In this document: in pieces, positions 29,846 to 37,880 of the stretch | Layout: each line of letters starts with the position of its first letter | Numbering within the stretch: position 1 is the stretch's first letter | Made by a program: the position numbers and the translations under genes | Notes under the pieces: generated by a model | Told to the model about the DNA's origin: nothing | Database searches by the model: none | Seen by the model: the letters and a program-made list of their open reading frames with translations, nothing else | Source: Minisyncoccus sp041663305 | GTDB taxonomy: Bacteria; Patescibacteriota; Minisyncoccia; Minisyncoccales; Minisyncoccaceae | Reading direction: 5' to 3' | Assembly (NCBI GenBank): GCA_041663305.1 | Contig: JBAYMT010000003.1 | Span: forward strand, 18,788 to 82,787 | DNA: 64,000 nucleotides

Positions 29846-32065
29846 ATGGATTTTTACGCCATATCAGCTCTTATAAATGCAGTTACCAGTTTAACGCTCG
29901 GTTGTTTTGTCTTTTTTAAGAATAAGAAAAACACTACCAACGTCACTTTTGTCCTCATGAGCCTTTCTGTATTTTTCTGGTCTGTCTTTTATTTTCTCTG
30001 GCAGATTTCCGACATTTACACTGTGGCGCTAAAATACACAAGATTATTATCGATTGGATCAACTTTTATTCCATTGTTCTACTTGCGCTGGGTATTATCA
30101 TTCCTAGAAATAAACGACAAAAAATCAAACTATGTCCTTCTATTTGGATATTCCATTACGATAATCTTCTCGATATTCTCATTTTCTCCCATATTTGTTC
30201 GCGATGTCGAACCAACCTTGTTTTTTAAATATTGGCCAAAAGCCGGCTTCCTATATACCACATATCTCATCGCGTCTTATATCGGGTTGTTTGGCTACGG
30301 TATACTGCAGTTATTCCAAAAATACTACAAGACAAAAGGGCTCAAGCACTACCAAATACAATACATCCTCATAGGAACTATTTTCGGATTTTTGGGTGGA
30401 ATAACCAATTTTTTCCTATGGTACGATATTCTCATACCTCCAATTGGAAATGTTATCATTTCTCTCTATGTATTTATCTTGTTTTACGCAATGATAAAAT
30501 TCCGCCTTATGGATGTGAGGATTATGGCTCGAAAGGTTTTTATTTATGTGATAATTTCTGCTTTTGCGTATAGCTTTTTTTACTTTCTGATCTGGTTTTA
30601 CAACAGCTTCTTCGGAGGCGTCTTTACTATCGGGTCATACGCTTTTGGATTATTGGTGGCGCCATTTTTTGTACTGGCATTTTACAATGCAAACAAGATT
30701 ACAAGAAATATTGCCGATAAATATCTCTTTTCGTCTTTATATAATTTCCAAGAAACAATCAACAAATTAACCGAAGAACTGACAAACCATATTGACCTGA
30801 ATATTATTACCAGCCTCATAGTCACAACCATTAAAGACACCTTTAAGATTGATGAAGCAAATATCTATTTAGTAAACAACAAGACCTTGCCCTTAAGTTA
30901 CAAGCTTACCAACAGCGCAGGAGCAAGCAAAACCAAAACCATAACCATAAAGAACAATCACCTTATCGATTATCTGTCAAAAAACCAAAAAATATTGGTG
31001 AGCGACGAACTTTCATTTTTTATTGAAGAAGAAGAAAATATTGAGAACGAAAAAAAATATAAGGAACTCCTAGAATATATGCAAAGCATTAAAGCTTCGC
31101 TTCTCTTGCCTCTGATCGCCAATAAAAAAATGATTGGGATCATAACGCTTAGTTCAAAAAAATCAAAAGACCCTTACACAAAGGAAGACCTTGACCTCCT
31201 TTCTATTCTTTCACGCCAAGCAAGCATTGCCACAGAAAATGCCAGACAATACAAACAGATCAAGATTTTTGGAAAAACTTTAGAGCAAAAAGTTTACGAC
31301 CAGACAAAAGACATAAGGCGAAAAAACCAATATCTTGAAGAATTGCTTGCAATGAAATCCGACTTTTTAAGAGTTGTGAGTCATCAGCTCAATACGCCTT
31401 TATCGATTATAAGAGGATATTTTTCTATGATGAAAGAAGGGGATTACCAGCCAAAAAAAGCCTTGCCCATTATCGAAGCTGGCTTGTACAGGATAATCAA
31501 CACTGTTGCCGACTTTTGCGACGCCTACAAACTAGAAGGAGAAAAAATGGAAACAACTCCAAACAGAGCAGATATTGAAACGATTGTTAAAAGCGTAATC
31601 AAAGAAAAAATAGGATATGTAAAAGAAAAAGGATTAAAACTGAAAGTTATTCCTCCAAAATCAAATTTGCCAGATGTTTGGTGTGACCAAGAAAAAATTT
31701 CTCGGGCAATAGCCAGTATTATTGAAAATGCAATCTCCTACACAAAAAAAGGACTGATAGAAATATCTTTCAAAACCGTTCAAGATATGCTTGAAATAGC
31801 AGTAAAAGATGAGGGGTGTGGAATAACAAGAGAAGATAAGGAAAAAGTATTTCAAAAATTTTCACGAGGAACAAAAGCTCCATCAATTCACCCCGATGGA
31901 TCAGGGCTTGGTTTGTATATCGCCAAAAAAATTGCCGAAGGAAATGGAGGCGACATAACCTATGAAAGTAAGGGCGAAAACAAAGGAACCACTTTTAGAT
32001 TGACCGTGCCTATATACAAGAATCAAGACAAAAAAAAGAAAAAATATATTCACAAAAAATCTTAG
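29846..32065 (+). CDS. Membrane histidine kinase with 7TM-type sensor and GAF domain
   Basis: 739 residues. Residues 1-290 contain seven or eight membrane spans like the 7TM N-terminal regions of histidine kinases. A GAF domain (about 310-460, SLLLPLIANKKMIGIITLSS) and a short coiled coil follow. The HisKA box is VVSHQLNTPLSIIRGYF (phospho-His ~515). The HATPase part has N box IENAISYTKKG, G1 KDEGCGI, F box KFSRG and G2 GSGLGLYIAKK. All catalytic residues are present. The stimulus is unknown. No response regulator is beside it; the orphan regulator at 1030 is a candidate partner within this window. Confidence 0.92.
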   Translation: MDFYAISALINAVTSLTLGCFVFFKNKKNTTNVTFVLMSLSVFFWSVFYFLWQISDIYTVALKYTRLLSIGSTFIPLFYLRWVLSFLEINDKKSNYVLLFGYSITIIFSIFSFSPIFVRDVEPTLFFKYWPKAGFLYTTYLIASYIGLFGYGILQLFQKYYKTKGLKHYQIQYILIGTIFGFLGGITNFFLWYDILIPPIGNVIISLYVFILFYAMIKFRLMDVRIMARKVFIYVIISAFAYSFFYFLIWFYNSFFGGVFTIGSYAFGLLVAPFFVLAFYNANKITRNIADKYLFSSLYNFQETINKLTEELTNHIDLNIITSLIVTTIKDTFKIDEANIYLVNNKTLPLSYKLTNSAGASKTKTITIKNNHLIDYLSKNQKILVSDELSFFIEEEENIENEKKYKELLEYMQSIKASLLLPLIANKKMIGIITLSSKKSKDPYTKEDLDLLSILSRQASIATENARQYKQIKIFGKTLEQKVYDQTKDIRRKNQYLEELLAMKSDFLRVVSHQLNTPLSIIRGYFSMMKEGDYQPKKALPIIEAGLYRIINTVADFCDAYKLEGEKMETTPNRADIETIVKSVIKEKIGYVKEKGLKLKVIPPKSNLPDVWCDQEKISRAIASIIENAISYTKKGLIEISFKTVQDMLEIAVKDEGCGITREDKEKVFQKFSRGTKAPSIHPDGSGLGLYIAKKIAEGNGGDITYESKGENKGTTFRLTVPIYKNQDKKKKKYIHKKS

Positions 32066-32096
32066 GCACCACTTTATGAAAGCGGTGCTTTTCTTA
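32066..32096 (+). terminator. Intrinsic terminator
   Basis: GCACC-ACTTTATGAAAGC-GGTGC then TTTT; TTGACA follows at 32098. Confidence 0.8.
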
Positions 32097-32097
32097 T

Positions 32098-32124
32098 TTG
32101 ACATAGAAAACTATTTGTTATAGC
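32098..32124 (+). promoter_or_regulatory. Promoter of the 32232 gene
   Basis: TTGACA (32098-32103), 15-base spacer, TATAGC (32119-32124), the same short-spacer TATAGC type as at 2144. Confidence 0.55.
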
Positions 32125-32151
32125 TTAAAAATAGAATTTTAAAAAAATCAT

Positions 32152-32199
32152 CCAAGGAGGAAGCCTGATTACTCGTTAATAGTCAGACTCCCTCTTTGG
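32152..32199 (+). promoter_or_regulatory. Leader hairpin hiding an AGGAGG
   Basis: CCAAGGAGG (32152-32160) pairs with CCTCTTTGG (32191-32199; one G-U), and CTGA pairs with TCAG inside. The stem sequesters a strong Shine-Dalgarno sequence that has no usable start directly after it. The gene's own GGAGG is at 32220. This could be a decoy ribosome site or a regulatory structure. Confidence 0.5.
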
Positions 32200-32231
32200 A
32201 AAACATTTCTTGGGGGATTGGAGGCCTAATT

Positions 32232-32681
32232 ATGACTGAGGCAAAAAGTACCGAGCAAACAGAAAATGAAACTATTGGTATGGACGAAGAAACGTTCCTC
32301 TCCATACTGGAACAGTGGAACGAATTGACTGCCGAACTTAGGTTCGGTTATGACATGAAATATGAAAGTTTTCTTTCTATTCTGAAAGCTTGGGATATCA
32401 ACGCAATAGAACTATTTAACTTTATCACAGAGAACGGCATCGAAGTAAAAGTTCTCAAAAAGATGATGTTATGCAACCGAAAATCACCACTATTCATGGA
32501 AGAAGTGATAATTCATGGATTAGAAGAAATGGTGAGATGTCACTACCGGCAAGGAAAAACACCCAAAGGTTTCAGGGTAAAGAATGGCAATGATCCCTTT
32601 TATATATATTGTAAAAATAAAGGGAAAATAACTCTCCCCATAATCCCAAGACCAAATCTTTTAGAAGACGGCACCGTATGA
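32232..32681 (+). CDS. Protein of unknown function
   Basis: 149 residues, soluble, acidic start and mainly helical (ETFLSILEQWNEL and ESFLSILKAWDI form an internal duplication, about residues 21-60). The basic end has an aromatic segment DPFYIYCKNKGK. I choose ATG 32232, with GGAGG nine bases upstream; a start at 32196 would lie inside the leader hairpin. Ends in TGA. No family recognised. Confidence 0.6.
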   Translation: MTEAKSTEQTENETIGMDEETFLSILEQWNELTAELRFGYDMKYESFLSILKAWDINAIELFNFITENGIEVKVLKKMMLCNRKSPLFMEEVIIHGLEEMVRCHYRQGKTPKGFRVKNGNDPFYIYCKNKGKITLPIIPRPNLLEDGTV

Positions 32682-32717
32682 TGCTCTCTTTTTTTGTAAA
32701 AATTTCTTTTATACCAT

Positions 32718-32789
32718 TGTCATTACAAGACATAGTCCACCTGTTTGTCATTGCGAGGAAATGAACGAAGTGAATAACGAAGCAATCTA
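32718..32789. repeat. TGTCATTGCGAG intergenic repeat, copy 5
   Basis: A degenerate head (TTGTCATTACAAG) and an intact TGTCATTGCGAGG, ending ACGAAGCAATCT. Confidence 0.8.
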
Positions 32790-32846
32790 AAGTGATAAAT
32801 ATTTACATTTTGTAATTCACAATTTTGTAGTATAATCATATTAAAA

Positions 32847-33416
32847 ATGTATTTATTTTTTGACACAGAAACAACCGGCTTGCCAAAAAACTGGAAAGCT
32901 CCCATCACCGATCTAGACAACTGGCCACGGATGGTTCAAATAGCTTGGATAATGTATGACAATTCTGGTAATGAAATAATTGCCGAAAACTATATAATAA
33001 AACCAGAAGGCTTTACCATACCCATTGAAACATCCCGAATTCACGGAATAACTACCCAAATAGCCGAAGAGGAAGGAGAATTTCTTGAAACTGTTTTAAC
33101 GCAGCTAAAAGCATTGATGGACGAATCAAGAATATTGATAGCCCATAATATAAGCTTCGATGAAAAAATAATCGGAGCAGAATTTTTGCGAAAAAACATA
33201 TACAATCCAATAGAAGAAAAACAAAAAATATGCACTATGCATAGCACCGCCGATTTTTGCGCTATAAAAAGCAGGTACGGCTACAAATGGCCAAAACTAT
33301 CCGAACTCCATTACAAGCTCTTTGATACTGACTTTGAAGATGCCCACGATGCCCAAACAGACATAAGGATCACGGCGAAATGCTTTTGGGAGCTTAAAAA
33401 AAGAAATTTAATATGA
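32847..33416 (+). CDS. DnaQ-like 3'-5' exonuclease
   Basis: 189 residues of the DEDDh exonuclease fold: Exo I FDTETTGLP at residue 5, Exo II HNISFDEKI (~100), and Exo III HDAQTDIRIT near the end. It may serve in proofreading or RNA/DNA trimming; it is not fused to a polymerase. A TATAAT-type -10 lies ~12 bases before the ATG with no ribosome-binding site. The TGA overlaps the ATG of the aldehyde dehydrogenase (ATGA), an odd functional pairing. Confidence 0.9.
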   Translation: MYLFFDTETTGLPKNWKAPITDLDNWPRMVQIAWIMYDNSGNEIIAENYIIKPEGFTIPIETSRIHGITTQIAEEEGEFLETVLTQLKALMDESRILIAHNISFDEKIIGAEFLRKNIYNPIEEKQKICTMHSTADFCAIKSRYGYKWPKLSELHYKLFDTDFEDAHDAQTDIRITAKCFWELKKRNLI

Positions 33417-34792
33417 CAAAAAAAGAAATAGAAAAAATATTTAAAAGGCAAAAAGAATATTTTTCTTCAGGAAAAACAAAAGAAATTGATTTTCGCATTG
33501 AAAAACTGGAACGGCTTAAAACATCGCTTTTGCAAAATGAAGAGCTTATATACGATTCCCTAGAAAAAGACCTTAAAAAATCTCCCACCGAAAGCTACAA
33601 TACCGAACTGGGAGCAATTATCGAAGAAATAAATTTTGCTATCAAAAATATTAGAAACTGGACAAAAAAAAGCAAAACTCCTACACCCTTTATCTTGATG
33701 CCCAGCAAAAGCTACACCATTGCCGAACCATATGGAGTGTGTCTGATTGTGGGAGCTTGGAATTATCCTTTCGCTCTCACTATTATGCCCTTGATAGGAG
33801 CTATTGCTGCGGGAAACTGCGCAATCATAAAACCATCGGAGATATCTGCATACAGCTCACACGCACTGTCAAAAATAATAAAAGAAACATTTGAGGAAAG
33901 TTACATAACAGTAGTAGAGGGCGATGCAAAAACCGCAACCGAATTGCTGGAAGAAAACTTTGATTACATATTTTTTACCGGAGGAATTGCGGTTGGAAAA
34001 ATAGTGGCCGAAACCGCCGCCAAAAAACTTATTCCATATACCTTGGAATTAGGAGGCAAAAGCCCCTGCATCGTAGAAGATGATGCAGATTTAGACATAG
34101 CGGCCAAGCGGATTGTTTGGGGAAAGTTTTTGAACGCAGGACAAACATGTATTGCCCCCGATTACATCTTGGCAAATAAAAAAATAAAACCCCAGCTCAA
34201 TTTTGCTCTCAAAAAAACCATTAAAAAGTTTTACACTGAAAACCCGAAAGAAAGCGCCGACTATCCAAGGATAATAAACAGGAAACATTTTGAAAGGCTA
34301 AAAAATCTTATTTGTGGCAACATAATCCTAGGAGGAGAAACCGATAAAAATGATCTATATATCAGTCCCACTATTATTGATAGTGTAAAATGGGAAGACG
34401 AAATAATGAAAGAGGAAATATTCGGCCCCATACTCCCGATAATAGAATACGACTCGCTTAAAAACGCTGTAAAAATAATAAATGAAAAGGAAAAGCCTTT
34501 ATCGCTGTATATTTTTTCAAGCAATAAACAGAAGCAAGAGTTTATAATCAGCAACACATCTTCGGGAAGCGTTTGCGTGAATGCAACGATCCTCCAAACA
34601 GTAAATCCACATCTCCCATTTGGCGGAGTGGGGAATAGCGGAATAGGGAATTATCATGGCAAATATTCGTTTGATACTTTCTCGCACAAAAAAGCTGTTA
34701 TGAAAAAGAACTCTTGGCCAGAATTAGATATCTCGTACCCACCCTACAAGAACAAACTCAAAATCTTAAAAAGAATTTGGGGCAAAAAGTAA
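33413..34792 (+). CDS. Aldehyde dehydrogenase (ALDH3-like)
   Basis: 459 residues. NAD(P)-dependent oxidation of aldehydes to acids. Motifs: GVCLIVGAWNYPF, FFTGGIAVGK, general-base Glu in LELGGKSP (~212) and nucleophile Cys in NAGQTCIAPDY (~246), then EEIFGPILP and LPFGGVGNSGIG. The length and lack of an N-terminal extension fit ALDH family 3, which favours medium- and long-chain or aromatic aldehydes. Overlaps the exonuclease gene by four bases. It may detoxify lipid aldehydes. Confidence 0.93.
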   Translation: MTKKEIEKIFKRQKEYFSSGKTKEIDFRIEKLERLKTSLLQNEELIYDSLEKDLKKSPTESYNTELGAIIEEINFAIKNIRNWTKKSKTPTPFILMPSKSYTIAEPYGVCLIVGAWNYPFALTIMPLIGAIAAGNCAIIKPSEISAYSSHALSKIIKETFEESYITVVEGDAKTATELLEENFDYIFFTGGIAVGKIVAETAAKKLIPYTLELGGKSPCIVEDDADLDIAAKRIVWGKFLNAGQTCIAPDYILANKKIKPQLNFALKKTIKKFYTENPKESADYPRIINRKHFERLKNLICGNIILGGETDKNDLYISPTIIDSVKWEDEIMKEEIFGPILPIIEYDSLKNAVKIINEKEKPLSLYIFSSNKQKQEFIISNTSSGSVCVNATILQTVNPHLPFGGVGNSGIGNYHGKYSFDTFSHKKAVMKKNSWPELDISYPPYKNKLKILKRIWGKK

Positions 34793-34813
34793 AACCGCGC
34801 AATGCGGTTTTTT
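34791..34813 (+). terminator. Intrinsic terminator
   Basis: AACCGC-GCAAT-GCGGTT then T run. Confidence 0.9.
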
Positions 34814-34855
34814 ATTATTAAAACATTAAATATATTATAAAATATTTTACCACAC

Positions 34856-34883
34856 TTGACAAGTATTCGAAAAAGGGTATAAT
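34856..34883 (+). promoter_or_regulatory. Near-perfect consensus promoter, leaderless
   Basis: TTGACA (34856-34861), 16-base spacer, TATAAT (34878-34883). The ATG is 6 bases after the -10 box, at the expected start point of transcription. Confidence 0.85.
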
Positions 34884-34889
34884 AAAGGC

Positions 34890-35039
34890 ATGAATCAATT
34901 TAGATTCGTATACGAGGAGGGACTCAATGCAAAAGAAATTTTGCTTTTAATTCCCTCAAAGAGGGTGCAGGAACACGTTGTCCCTGGCATTAATACCGCC
35001 AGAGGAAGAAATGATTCTCGTTGGAGTCCAAGCACATAA
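34890..35039 (+). CDS. 49-residue basic protein, probably leaderless
   Basis: An open frame of 50 codons starting six bases behind a consensus promoter: MNQFRFVYEEGLNAKEILLL..., ending RGRNDSRWSPST. It is positively charged with an amphipathic helix. Not recognised. Inside it, GAGGAGGG precedes another ATG (34926) in a different frame that opens only seven codons; I regard that as chance. The promoter quality makes expression likely. Confidence 0.6.
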   Translation: MNQFRFVYEEGLNAKEILLLIPSKRVQEHVVPGINTARGRNDSRWSPST

Positions 35040-35087
35040 TAAGCCAGAACCTTTTTTATTAGGTCAGAGCTCTTTTCTTTCTTAAAA

Positions 35088-35115
35088 ACTTAGCGTAGCT
35101 AAGTCTTTTGTTTTT
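35088..35115 (+). terminator. Intrinsic terminator
   Basis: ACTTAGC-GTA-GCTAAGT then T-rich run. Confidence 0.85.
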
Positions 35116-35116
35116 A

Positions 35117-35145
35117 TTGACAAAAATATTCATCTCTCATATCAT
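35117..35145 (+). promoter_or_regulatory. Promoter of the 35181 small genes
   Basis: TTGACA (35117-35122), 17-base spacer, TATCAT (35140-35145), fused to the T run before it. Confidence 0.75.
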
Positions 35146-35180
35146 CTCTTTAGCAACTTAAATTTGCTAGGTAGGAATTA

Positions 35181-35300
35181 ATGACAAAAATCGCACCAGC
35201 AACCAGGCAAAAACGTATTCAGACGAGACGACTAAAAGAATTATCAAGACTTCGTGGATGGATCGATGTACGACTCAAAAAAACACAAGGTGTACAATGA
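35181..35300 (+). CDS. 39-residue arginine-rich protein
   Basis: The ATG follows AGGTAGGA by five bases. The product is strongly basic (RQKRIQTRRLKELSRLRG) and should bind nucleic acid. Its TGA overlaps the ATG of the next frame (ATGA at 35297-35300), as in coupled gene pairs. No family recognised; it may be the N-terminal part of a pair with the next frame. Confidence 0.55.
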   Translation: MTKIAPATRQKRIQTRRLKELSRLRGWIDVRLKKTQGVQ

Positions 35301-35515
35301 ATCTAGCGTCGCTGCGTGCGCAATCAGATCGCGACGCAAAAATCTGCCGAGCAGATTTGAATCGACTACGACAATATATTGAAAAAAATAGAAAAGCCCA
35401 TTGGGGTTCTTTTTTTTATTTTAGATATTTTTTGATTATTCAAAAAAGTGATATAATCAGAACAAACTCCACCTGTCATTCCCGCCTGTCCGTCGTAACC
35501 CTCGCCGTCGCGTAG
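35297..35515 (+). CDS. Small basic protein coupled to 35181, doubtful C-terminus
   Basis: Opens with ATGA overlap: MNLASLRAQSDRDAKICRAD, then LNRLRQYIEKNRKAHWG. That part looks coding, but after residue ~42 the frame runs through a terminator-like hairpin (AAGCCC/GGGGTT, about 35393-35414) and a repeat. The real protein therefore either ends by read-through or has lost its stop. A perfect stem AAATCTGC-CGA-GCAGATTT (35339-35357) lies inside it. Treat the end as unreliable. Confidence 0.35.
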   Translation: MNLASLRAQSDRDAKICRADLNRLRQYIEKNRKAHWGSFFYFRYFLIIQKSDIIRTNSTCHSRLSVVTLAVA

Positions 35516-35784
35516 CCGCTATGGCGGAGCACGGTTGGTGAAGACGGAATAAATCAAAAATAAGCGTAGTCGGGAATCTTATAAAATGTTCAAGTTTACG
35601 AAGTAAACTACCAGGCCCGAATTACTAATTATTTATTCCTCGAAGCCTTGGCGTAGGCCGGAAGCTCGAAGAGCGAAGAAGGACCGTGTCCACCGAAGCC
35701 TTGGCGTAGGTGGAAGCAATCTTTGAGCTTGCGAAGCAAGCCACATTGTACTAGTTACTAAATACGAGTTACTAATCACTATAA
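35472..35784. repeat. Composite intergenic repeat, copy 6 (all modules, partly scrambled)
   Basis: About 270 bases without a gene. TGTCATTCCCGCC...GGGAATCT variant with CGTCG-rich body, palindrome AGTTTACGAAGTAAACT (35593-35609), AATTACTAATTA tail, then a second body with GAAGCCTTGGCGTAGG units ending GGAAGCAATCT, palindrome GCTTGCGAAGCAAGC (35727-35741) and a final ACTAGTTACTAAATACGAG tail. Confidence 0.85.
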
Positions 35785-35789
35785 CCATA

Positions 35790-36758
35790 ATGAAAAATAA
35801 AAAATCAGAAACCGAGTTAAGAAATAATCTGCTTTCTGGAGACTGGGTAATCATAGCCCCCGCAAGATCAAACGTTCCCAAAGGAAGCGAGGACTGTCCT
35901 TTTTGCACTTTAAAAGATCAAGAAAAACCAGTGCTTATATACAACAACGGAAAAATAGTAAACGATACCAAGAAATGGACAACAGTCGTGATACCAAACA
36001 AGTATCCGGTTTTTACTCCACTGGCAAACGAACATTCGAGTGAAACTGAAAGCCGCTTCAAAATAAAAACTCCGGGGCACCACGAATTGGTAATCACATC
36101 AGACCACAATAAGAATATTTCCGAACTTCCTGTTAAAAAAATAAAAGAAATGTTTGATTGCTACAAGTCCAGAATAATCACTCTCAAAAAAGATAGATTT
36201 GTAAAATATATTTCCATCTTCCAGAATTGCGGAGAAAAAGCCGGAGCAAGTCAAAAACATCCACATTCACAAATAATAACAATTCCTTTTGTTGATAAAG
36301 AATTGGAAATGATTGTTAAGAATTCAAAAAAATACTTCAACAAGAATAAAAAATGCATCCATTGCGAAATCATTAAGCAGGAAATAAAAAACAAGAAAAG
36401 ATTGATCTTAGAAAATGATTCGTTCGTGGCATATGTGCCATACGCGCCAAAATTTACTTTCCAAATAATAATAGCTCCAAAAAAACACCGCGGCTTATTT
36501 GAAGAGATAGCCGAAAAAGAAAAATTAGACCTAGCCGAAATACTAAAAAAATCATTAATAAGATATAAGAAAAAACTTAACGATTCGGCCTACAATTTTT
36601 TCTTATACAATGCGCCGAGCGATAATAAGGATTACAGCTTTTTCCATTGGTATGTATCATTAGCTCCAAGGATCGGATACTTAGGAGGTTTTGAGGTGGG
36701 AGCCAATATGGAAATAATAACAAGATATCCCGAAGATCAAGCAAAAATATTAAGATAA
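35790..36758 (+). CDS. galT: Galactose-1-phosphate uridylyltransferase family protein
   Basis: 322 residues of the HIT-superfamily GalT. LRNNLLSGDWVIIAP is at the start, zinc ligands in CPFC (~37) and CIHC (~190), active-site histidines in QKHPHSQI (HxHxQ, ~156-163) and a C-terminal HWYV. The enzyme exchanges UDP between glucose-1-P and galactose-1-P; CPR relatives may act on other nucleotide sugars. It is four bases from tpiA, so co-transcribed. The ATG directly follows a repeat tail, with no clear ribosome-binding site. Confidence 0.88.
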   Translation: MKNKKSETELRNNLLSGDWVIIAPARSNVPKGSEDCPFCTLKDQEKPVLIYNNGKIVNDTKKWTTVVIPNKYPVFTPLANEHSSETESRFKIKTPGHHELVITSDHNKNISELPVKKIKEMFDCYKSRIITLKKDRFVKYISIFQNCGEKAGASQKHPHSQIITIPFVDKELEMIVKNSKKYFNKNKKCIHCEIIKQEIKNKKRLILENDSFVAYVPYAPKFTFQIIIAPKKHRGLFEEIAEKEKLDLAEILKKSLIRYKKKLNDSAYNFFLYNAPSDNKDYSFFHWYVSLAPRIGYLGGFEVGANMEIITRYPEDQAKILR

Positions 36759-36762
36759 AACT

Positions 36763-37509
36763 ATGAAAAACAAACTAATTATAGCCAACTGGAAATGCAA
36801 CCCAACTAAGGCAAAAGAAGGCGAAAAAATCCTCAACGACATTAAGAAAAACCTTAATACCAAAAACAAGGTAGTAATCTGTCCGCCAGTCATCTTTTTA
36901 AGCCAATATTTTGACCTTTTCAGCTCCTTTTTCAGCTTTGGCGTTCAAGACCTTCATTATAAGGAAAAAGGGCCCTACACGGGCGAAATTTCGCCAAAAA
37001 TGGCACAAGATGTCGGCTGTAAATACGCTATAATAGGCCATTCGGAACGCAGGACAATACTCAAGGAAACCGACCAGGAAATAAACCTTAAATTACAACA
37101 AATAATTACCACAACAAAAATTACCCCGATATTGTGCATAGGAGAAAGCGGGGAAGAGAGAAAGGCAAAAAAGACCAATCTTATAATCAAGAAACAACTT
37201 GATCTTTCACTAAGAAATATACCCAAAGATAAGGCAGAAAAAATAGTTATAGCATACGAACCTATTTGGGCAATCGGCACAGGAGTAGTGGCAACAGAAG
37301 AAGAAATAAGCGAAGCAAAAGACAATATTGTAAAAATATTGTGCGACATTTATGGCAACAAAACCGCCTCCCAAATAAAAATCATCTATGGGGGAAGCGT
37401 AGACGCAAACAATATCGCTTCCATACTGAATACTGGTATGGATGGAGTGCTTGTGGGAGGCGCCTCGCTAAAGCCTAAAGATTTTTCAATGATTGCAAAT
37501 TGTAAATAA
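36763..37509 (+). CDS. tpiA: Triosephosphate isomerase
   Basis: 248 residues, a TIM barrel interconverting dihydroxyacetone phosphate and glyceraldehyde-3-phosphate. Landmarks: IIANWKCNP (Lys), IIGHSERR (catalytic His), AYEPIWAIGTG (catalytic Glu), IYGGSVDANN and LVGGASL phosphate loops. Normal length. Second gene of the galT pair, central glycolysis. Confidence 0.97.
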   Translation: MKNKLIIANWKCNPTKAKEGEKILNDIKKNLNTKNKVVICPPVIFLSQYFDLFSSFFSFGVQDLHYKEKGPYTGEISPKMAQDVGCKYAIIGHSERRTILKETDQEINLKLQQIITTTKITPILCIGESGEERKAKKTNLIIKKQLDLSLRNIPKDKAEKIVIAYEPIWAIGTGVVATEEEISEAKDNIVKILCDIYGNKTASQIKIIYGGSVDANNIASILNTGMDGVLVGGASLKPKDFSMIANCK

Positions 37510-37544
37510 TATTTAAATATTATTTAAATATTTTAAAAATAAAA

Positions 37545-37569
37545 AGAACCCCGATCAAGGGTCTTTTTA
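37545..37569 (+). terminator. Intrinsic terminator
   Basis: AGAACCC...GGGTCT stem followed by T run. Confidence 0.6.
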
Positions 37570-37706
37570 TTTGATATTTTTATTTTTTAGCAGAGCCAAA
37601 AATAATTTTATATATTGATTTTATCTTTGACTCAAAAAAAACGAGCCAAGAAGAAATATATCAAAAAGAAAATTTTTCGTCAAGACTATTTCAAAAATAA
37701 TTTACC

Positions 37707-37873
37707 TGTCATTAATATCCGCAAGTGAAGCAATCTTAATTACAAGGATTAATAATTCGTAATTCGTAACTAGTACTAGGTAGTTTTCTTCCAGAAAACT
37801 TTTAAAATACAGAGAGCTTACTGAAAGTAAGCTTCCAAACACTAATTGCCAGCTACTGATTACTAATTACTAA
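37707..37873. repeat. Composite intergenic repeat, copy 7 (degenerate)
   Basis: CCTGTCATTAATATCCG...GAAGCAATCT, AATTCGTAATTCG-type tail, two palindromes AGTTTTCTTCCAGAAAACT (37782-37800) and AGCTTACTGAAAGTAAGCT (37815-37833), and a last tail of ACTGATTACTAATTACT. The stretch 37570-37706 before it is AT-rich and shows nothing I can name. Confidence 0.8.
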
Positions 37874-37880
37874 GATTGTA

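Noticed and set aside
34926..34949. Seven-codon ORF behind a perfect GAGGAGGG
   Set aside because: Lies inside the 49-residue frame where the purines code Glu-Glu-Gly; too short to support.
35633..35908. 91-codon minus-strand frame
   Set aside because: Runs from the start of galT (antisense) into repeat copy 6; no promoter, no ribosome site.
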